DNA from: Bacteroidota bacterium
GTDB lineage: Bacteria > Bacteroidota > Bacteroidia > Flavobacteriales > Weeksellaceae
DNA: 37,209 nt
Reading direction: 5' to 3'
Assembly (NCBI GenBank): GCA_018266955.1
Contig: JAFDZI010000030.1
Location: 1-37,209, forward strand
The notes under the pieces were generated by a model. That model was not told the DNA's origin. It did no database searches and saw nothing but the letters and a program-made list of their open reading frames with translations. Below, piece after piece: positions 32,966-37,209 of the stretch (position 1 is the stretch's first letter; the number at the start of each line of letters is the position of its first letter). Both the position numbers and the translations under genes were made by a program.

Positions 32966-33688
32966 ATGAGAAAAATAGTAAATACACTCGTATTGGTTGG
33001 ATTTATGCTGTTTTCAGCTAACCAACAAGAGGTAAAAGCACAAATGACTAAAGAAGTGCAACTAAGTGCACCAAAGTTTTCTGCTGCATTGAATAAAGGA
33101 AAAGCCCTACAAATATTGGATGTCCGTACACCAAAAGAATTTGAAGAAGGACATTTGAAAGGAGCTTTAAATATGGATTGGACTCAACCAGCATTTAAAA
33201 AAGAAATAGCACAATTGGATAAGAAAAAACCGGTCTATGTCTATTGTTTAAGTGGTGGAAGAAGTGCCAAAGCGGCCGACTTTCTACAAGAAAATGGCTT
33301 TACCGTTTATGAATTACAAGGGGGAATAATGAAATGGAGAGCAGCGCAGTTGCCAGAAGTGAAAGGAGGAAAAACCCAACAAGATGAAATGGATACCGCA
33401 ATTTATGAAACAATGATTGGCGAACATCCGGTTTTGTTGGTCGATTTTTATGCCGATTGGTGTGAACCTTGCAAAAGAATGAAACCTTACTTAGAAGAAA
33501 TTGATCAAACCATGAAGGATAAGGTGAAAGTTCTAAGAATAAATGTGGATAAAAATAAAAAATTGGTGAAAAACCTAGGAGTGGATGCCCTACCTGTTCT
33601 AATGCTTTACAAAAACCAAAATTTGGTATGGAAAGAACAAGGATTTGTACCTAAAGAAAAGGTTTTGGAGAAACTATCAGAAAAATAA
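32966..33688 (+). CDS. Exported rhodanese-thioredoxin fusion protein
   Basis: A 240-residue protein, started at the ATG at 32966 because a signal peptide follows directly (MRKIVNTLVLVGFMLFSA...VKAQ); the frame also has a GTG at 32942. The first domain (about 35-130) is a rhodanese with 'ILDVRTPKEFEEGHLKGALNM' and active-site C94 in 'VYCLSGGRSAKAADFL'. The second (about 140-238) is a thioredoxin fold with C166-E-P-C169 in 'DFYADWCEPCKRMKPYL' and the cis-Pro in 'ALPVLMLY'. The CEPC pair differs from the usual CGPC and would change redox potential. Both active sites are intact. A role in periplasmic sulfur or thiol redox chemistry is likely. Confidence 0.92.
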   Translation: MRKIVNTLVLVGFMLFSANQQEVKAQMTKEVQLSAPKFSAALNKGKALQILDVRTPKEFEEGHLKGALNMDWTQPAFKKEIAQLDKKKPVYVYCLSGGRSAKAADFLQENGFTVYELQGGIMKWRAAQLPEVKGGKTQQDEMDTAIYETMIGEHPVLLVDFYADWCEPCKRMKPYLEEIDQTMKDKVKVLRINVDKNKKLVKNLGVDALPVLMLYKNQNLVWKEQGFVPKEKVLEKLSEK

Positions 33689-33694
33689 TAAAAA

Positions 33695-33720
33695 GATCGA
33701 CCTTGTGTCGATTTTTTTTT
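33695..33720. terminator. Bidirectional terminator between convergent genes
   Basis: ATCGAC (33696-33701) and GTCGAT (33707-33712), extended by G-U and A-T pairs, form a stem around CTTGT. A long T run follows on the plus strand and TTTTTATTATTTTT on the minus strand, serving both the fusion gene and the aspartic protease gene ending at 33719. Confidence 0.85.
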
Positions 33721-35041
33721 ATTCCTCCACATAAGGTATCGGATCTTTCAGTATAAATGAAAAATTCATAGGGACTCCTTTTCTGGTTATTTTTAGGGTT
33801 ATTTGTTTGCCTTCTTCTTTTTTCATTATTGAATTTATTTCTTGCAATGTCATTTCTGTTGCTGGTTTACCATTGATGGAAACCAACTGATCTTCTTTTT
33901 GTACACCGGCCAAATATGCAGGTGAGTTTGGTCTGCAAGAAGCGATAGCATAGAGTGGTTTTAACTGGAATTGATACTGGAAGTTTTTGAAAACTATATT
34001 TTCCGATTGGGTATTGTTGGCTATTGTTTCTTTGGTTTCTGAATCTGATTTCTGCCAATGCATTCCTATGTGTTTAAATTCTAATCCAGATAGATTAAAT
34101 TGAAAAACATCATCAAAAAACTGATTTTTTTTAATCCATAATACCTCGTTCTGATAATCAAACACCACATCAAATCTTTTGAGAATTTCCTCGCCAATAG
34201 AACCTACTCTGTCCGGAACAAATTTTAAATTCTTTATCGCCAAATCTTCTGGCATAGAAGTCGTAATTTTCTTTAAAAGAAATGGACCGATCTGTAGCTG
34301 TTTAATACGATTTTTTTTACCATAAATATCACCATTAAAACCTCTGCCTAAGTAATCATCAATATAGGGCTCATTCAATTGAAAATCTTTCATATTACTT
34401 GGGAAGAGCCACAAAGCGTCGCTATTTCCGGTGTCAATCAATAGTTTGGAGGAAATATTCGAATTTTTAATCATTACCTCCGTGTAGATGTAAGGTTTGT
34501 TGTTGATAATTGCCATGGGTATGGCATTGTATTTTTTTAACTTCTTTTTCAATTTGTTTCGATCGGTAAAGACCGTTATTTTTTTTCTGGGATAATCTAT
34601 TTTTATCGGGTGATTCACAAAAAAGTCATGACCAATAATTCCATTGACTGGGATGCCAACTTGCGATGAAAAATTAAAATCTATATCCAAAATGATGTAC
34701 ACAGTATGGTTAGCATCTTGAAAATTACCTATTTTTATTTCATTTTTTTTTGAAACCAGTCCTTGGGTTTCCACCCCATCTCCCAAACCTGTGAAGGTGA
34801 GTTTTTCTACTTCTTTTAAATTGATTTCTTTATCGTCTATACTAAATAAGATAGTTTCGGAAACCCCAGTATCCAGCAAAAGAGTCATGGGAACGCCATT
34901 GATTTGTGCTTCCACAAAAATTAGATTGTTTATCAAGCGAAAAGGAATTTTTTCTTGAAGTTCATGGGACGCAATCTTTAATCCGTTTTGTCCAAAAACA
35001 GAAAAAGAAATCATAAGCCACAAAATAATTCCAAGCTTCAT
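33719..35041 (-). CDS. Retropepsin-like aspartic protease with PDZ domain
   Basis: A 440-residue exported protein (signal peptide MKLGIILWLMISFSVFGQ). It carries two aspartyl protease motifs: 'MTLLLDTGVSETILF' (near residue 52) and 'SKLLIDTGNSDALWLF' (near residue 200), so both catalytic aspartates could come from one chain rather than a homodimer. Associated motifs 'GIPVNGIIGHDFF' and 'GSIGEEILKRFDVVFDYQ' are the usual (I/L)(I/L)G flap partners. A PDZ domain at about 345-435 has 'NSPAYLAGVQKEDQLVSINGKPATEMTLQEI'. Substrates are unknown; exported retropepsin-PDZ proteins are widespread in Bacteroidota. It appears monocistronic; no clear promoter was found in the 35042-35303 spacer on this strand. 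Confidence 0.9.
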   Translation of the reverse strand: MKLGIILWLMISFSVFGQNGLKIASHELQEKIPFRLINNLIFVEAQINGVPMTLLLDTGVSETILFSIDDKEINLKEVEKLTFTGLGDGVETQGLVSKKNEIKIGNFQDANHTVYIILDIDFNFSSQVGIPVNGIIGHDFFVNHPIKIDYPRKKITVFTDRNKLKKKLKKYNAIPMAIINNKPYIYTEVMIKNSNISSKLLIDTGNSDALWLFPSNMKDFQLNEPYIDDYLGRGFNGDIYGKKNRIKQLQIGPFLLKKITTSMPEDLAIKNLKFVPDRVGSIGEEILKRFDVVFDYQNEVLWIKKNQFFDDVFQFNLSGLEFKHIGMHWQKSDSETKETIANNTQSENIVFKNFQYQFQLKPLYAIASCRPNSPAYLAGVQKEDQLVSINGKPATEMTLQEINSIMKKEEGKQITLKITRKGVPMNFSFILKDPIPYVEE

Positions 35042-35240
35042 TTAATAAAGTTATGCTTTTTTATTTTATTTGAATAGAAGTTTTTAAAATAATATTGTTG
35101 GAACTAAGTTACTTAATGGAAAACGACCAATAAAGAGTGTTAAGAGCAGTGTTTTCATTGGCTGATCGATTGGGCTTTTGTACATTTGTGTTATAATTTG
35201 AAATTATATTAAACGAATTTAAAAAACTGACTTCTCTCAT

Positions 35241-35270
35241 TTTAATACCGCTCTGAATATTGTATTTTTG
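35241..35270 (+). promoter_or_regulatory. Predicted promoter of the CoA-transferase gene
   Basis: TTTA (35241-35244, one mismatch to TTTG), an 18-base spacer and TATTTTTG (35263-35270) fit the Bacteroidota promoter. The ATG at 35304 is 33 bases beyond the -7 box. Confidence 0.6.
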
Positions 35271-35303
35271 GGGAAGTATTTTAGCAATCAAAAATCAATT
35301 ATT

Positions 35304-36587
35304 ATGGTGAATTATGTAAGTTTAGAAGAAGCCGCTTCGGTAATTAAAAGTGGAGATCGAATCTTCGGACATGGGAGTGCTTGTACACCCAATGTTTTTT
35401 ATGATGAGTTAGCAAAACAATCCTCTCGATTAAAAAATGTTGAGTTGGTTTCCATCACCCAACAAGGACGAGTAGTCATTGCAAAACCGGAATATCAAGA
35501 TTCTTTTTATATCAATTCTCTCTTTACTTCTACACCCGTTCGAGATGCGGTGAATTGTGAAAGAGGCGATTTCGTTCCTATCTTTTTATCGGAAATCCCT
35601 ACACTTTTCAGAAATAATATTTTGCCACTAGATGTTGCTATTGTTACGCTGTCGCCTCCAGATCAACACGGGTATTGTACTCTTGGTACATCAGTAGATG
35701 TTGCTAGAGCAGCGGTAGATTCTGCAAAAACAGTTATTGGAATTATTAACCCTAAAATGCCAAGAACCCATGGCGATTCTATGGTACACATCAACAGAAT
35801 TGATAAAATGGTGTGGCATGAAGAAAATTTGATGACCTTGGACTATGGCTCCAAAGTAACCGATATCGAAATGCAAATCGGTAAGAATGTGGCCGAACTC
35901 ATAGATGATAAAGCAACCATACAAATGGGAATCGGGACAATTCCGGATGCAGTTTTGAAATCTTTGAGCAATCATAAAGACCTCGGTATTCATACCGAAA
36001 TGTTGAGCGATGGTGCCATAGACCTTATCTTGAAAGATGTGGTTAATAACAAATACAAAGGTACCCACCTCAATCGAACCATTACTGCATTTTGTTTTGG
36101 AACGAAAAAATTATATGATTTTGTGGACGATAACCCATCTATAGCCTTTATGGATGTACAACATGTTAATTTCCCAATTAACATTATGAAAAATAAAAAA
36201 ATGCACGCCATCAATTCAGCTATTGAAATCGATTTGACCGGACAAGTATGTGCCGACTCTATCGGAACTTACCAATACAGTGGTATTGGAGGACAAATGG
36301 ATTTTATGCGTGGTGCTGCTCTGTCTGAAGGTGGAAAACCCATTATGGCCATTTCTTCTCGAACCAATAAAGGAGTTCCGAGGATTGTGCCTTTCCTGAA
36401 ACAAGGTGCTGGTGTGGTAACTACCCGTGGACATATCCACTATGTATGTACAGAATACGGAACGGCTTATCTCTACGGAAAAAGTTTGAGACAAAGAGCC
36501 AAAGCATTAATTGAAATTGCCCATCCAGACGATAGAGAAATGCTGGAAAGAGCGGCTTTTGAAAGATTTAATGTACAACATTTGTAA
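35304..36587 (+). CDS. Acetyl-CoA hydrolase/transferase family protein
   Basis: A 427-residue family-I CoA-transferase-like enzyme related to 4-hydroxybutyrate CoA-transferase and succinate/acetate CoA-transferases. I start at the ATG at 35304; an upstream TTG at 35268 lies inside the promoter. N-terminal 'RIFGHGSACTPNVFYDELAKQ', 'ITQQGRVVIAKPEY', 'DQHGYCTLGTSVD' and C-terminal 'IQMGIGTIPDAVLKSL', 'HTEMLSDGAIDLI' (candidate catalytic Glu), 'GQVCADSIGTYQYSGIGGQMDFMRGAALSEGGKPIMA' and 'VTTRGHIHYVCTEYGTAYLYG' are all typical. It would move CoA between acetyl-CoA and an organic acid, or hydrolyse the thioester; the partner acid is not clear from context. Single gene with its own promoter and terminator. 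Confidence 0.93.
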   Translation: MVNYVSLEEAASVIKSGDRIFGHGSACTPNVFYDELAKQSSRLKNVELVSITQQGRVVIAKPEYQDSFYINSLFTSTPVRDAVNCERGDFVPIFLSEIPTLFRNNILPLDVAIVTLSPPDQHGYCTLGTSVDVARAAVDSAKTVIGIINPKMPRTHGDSMVHINRIDKMVWHEENLMTLDYGSKVTDIEMQIGKNVAELIDDKATIQMGIGTIPDAVLKSLSNHKDLGIHTEMLSDGAIDLILKDVVNNKYKGTHLNRTITAFCFGTKKLYDFVDDNPSIAFMDVQHVNFPINIMKNKKMHAINSAIEIDLTGQVCADSIGTYQYSGIGGQMDFMRGAALSEGGKPIMAISSRTNKGVPRIVPFLKQGAGVVTTRGHIHYVCTEYGTAYLYGKSLRQRAKALIEIAHPDDREMLERAAFERFNVQHL

Positions 36588-36618
36588 AATCCATCACAAA
36601 CAAATTATATTCATCCTT

Positions 36619-36648
36619 AAAGTTCCATTTTTATATGGAACTTTTTTT
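36619..36648 (+). terminator. Rho-independent terminator after the CoA-transferase gene
   Basis: AAAGTTCCAT (36619-36628) and ATGGAACTTT (36635-36644) form a perfect 10-bp stem with a 6-base loop, followed by a T run to 36648. Confidence 0.88.
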
Positions 36649-36753
36649 ATTTGATTGTAATGTGTTGATGTTAAGGATTTTATTTTTGTTTTGAATTGAG
36701 TGCCGAATTTGGGAATAATTATTGATTAGCAATCCATGATTTTGATTTTTAAA

Positions 36754-37209
36754 ATGAAAAAAATGAAAAAAATAGGTGTATTATGGTTGTTTGTTTACTT
36801 TTTGTTGGCCTGCAATCCTCAGGATATAAAGAAAACTACAGACGGCATACAAACGGTTGATTCGTTATTAAACCATGTGGAAGGGGGAATGAAGTCTTTG
36901 GACTCTATTACAACTCTTGTGAATGATTCTGCAAAATTAAATAATGAAATTCGGAACATTCAAAAACAAATGGATGAAAATAATCATTGGAAATCGGTAG
37001 ATCATTTGAATACGGATTCTTTACTGAAAAAAGCACAAAAACTGAGTGATAACTTGAAAGACAAAGATATTACTGGTCAATTGGATACTTTAACCCAAAA
37101 AATAAATTCATCGGAAAAACCAGAAGAAATTATACAATCGGTAACACAACTTATTAAAACTGCTACAAATAAAGCCACAAAGAAGGCAGGGCAAACTCAC
37201 ACTTTTTCG
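36754..37209 (+). CDS. Lipoprotein with helical region, 3' end cut by the window
   Basis: An open frame of 152 codons from the ATG at 36754 (or the ATG at 36763) to the window edge with no stop, so the C-terminus is missing. The N-terminus is a lipoprotein signal, 'KKIGVLWLFVYFLLACNP', with the lipidated Cys in LLAC. The rest is rich in Lys, Asp, Ser, Asn and Leu, with 'VDSLLNHVEGGMKSLDSITTLVNDSAKLNNEI' and 'DSLLKKAQKLSDNLKDKDI' suggesting amphipathic helices or coiled coil. No known domain is recognised. TATTTTTG at 36681-36688 may be its -7 box. It may be longer than seen. Confidence 0.75.
   Translation, partial: MKKMKKIGVLWLFVYFLLACNPQDIKKTTDGIQTVDSLLNHVEGGMKSLDSITTLVNDSAKLNNEIRNIQKQMDENNHWKSVDHLNTDSLLKKAQKLSDNLKDKDITGQLDTLTQKINSSEKPEEIIQSVTQLIKTATNKATKKAGQTHTFS

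Noticed and set aside
35109..35291. 60-codon open frame on the minus strand upstream of the CoA-transferase gene
   Set aside because: It overlaps the predicted promoter and start of the CoA-transferase gene, has no recognisable domain, and its composition looks like translated A/T-rich spacer.
1..37209. CRISPR arrays, tRNA/rRNA genes, insertion sequences, prophage or defence genes
   Set aside because: None found: no regularly spaced direct repeats, no cloverleaf or rRNA-like sequence, and no transposase, integrase, nuclease or phage structural motifs in the translated frames.

Overview
The window looks like chromosomal DNA from a member of the Flavobacteriia (Bacteroidota). It is AT-rich, start codons lack Shine-Dalgarno sequences, and several promoters fit the Bacteroidota pattern TTTG - 17 to 19 bases - TAnnTTTG. 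Family content (FUSC membrane protein, M13 lipoprotein peptidase, retropepsin-PDZ protease, the 121-residue membrane protein near 21.7 kb) fits Flavobacteriales, perhaps Weeksellaceae; the genus cannot be fixed by eye. No rRNA, tRNA, CRISPR array, insertion sequence or prophage was seen.

Layout. 0-5.1 kb: a DUF3108 protein, divergent hemL (tetrapyrrole synthesis), a PhoB/PhoR-type two-component pair, and a pRiA4b ORF-3-family protein with a very acidic tail. 5.1-7.9 kb (minus strand): a nitrite-reduction locus with an AniA-like copper nitrite reductase lipoprotein (nirK), a NirV-like FGE/SUMF1-fold lipoprotein and a SCO-type copper chaperone. 8.0-13.4 kb (minus): a predicted extracytosolic flavin electron-transfer module made of a secreted ankyrin-repeat protein, a DUF2271 protein with an FMN-attachment motif, a PepSY-TM/flavodoxin/NAD(P)H-reductase fusion and the FMN transferase ApbE. 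13.5-18.5 kb (minus): a TolC - HlyD - ABC2 permease - ABC2 permease exporter operon with no ATPase and palindromes over its promoter. 18.6-21.7 kb: long-chain acyl-CoA synthetase divergent from an acyl-CoA dehydrogenase. 21.7-26.5 kb: a small membrane protein, ahcY, a 4'-phosphopantetheinyl transferase and a FUSC-family protein. 26.7-30.4 kb: an M13 peptidase, an alpha/beta hydrolase and a transglutaminase-like protein. 30.7-33.7 kb: a flavin reductase-family protein with fumarylacetoacetase (tyrosine degradation) and a secreted rhodanese-thioredoxin fusion. 33.7-37.2 kb: a two-DTG aspartic protease with a PDZ domain, an acetyl-CoA hydrolase/transferase and a lipoprotein gene cut by the window edge.

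Most noteworthy are the flavinylation module with its periplasmic ankyrin partner, and a dispersed repeat present at two loci (about 16.87-17.04 and 30.40-30.69 kb). The repeat ends at the start codons of two unrelated genes, so it supplies their 5' leaders. The nitrite locus carries an FNR-box-like site. The exporter promoter carries tandem palindromes typical of a TetR-type repressor, but no repressor gene is in view.
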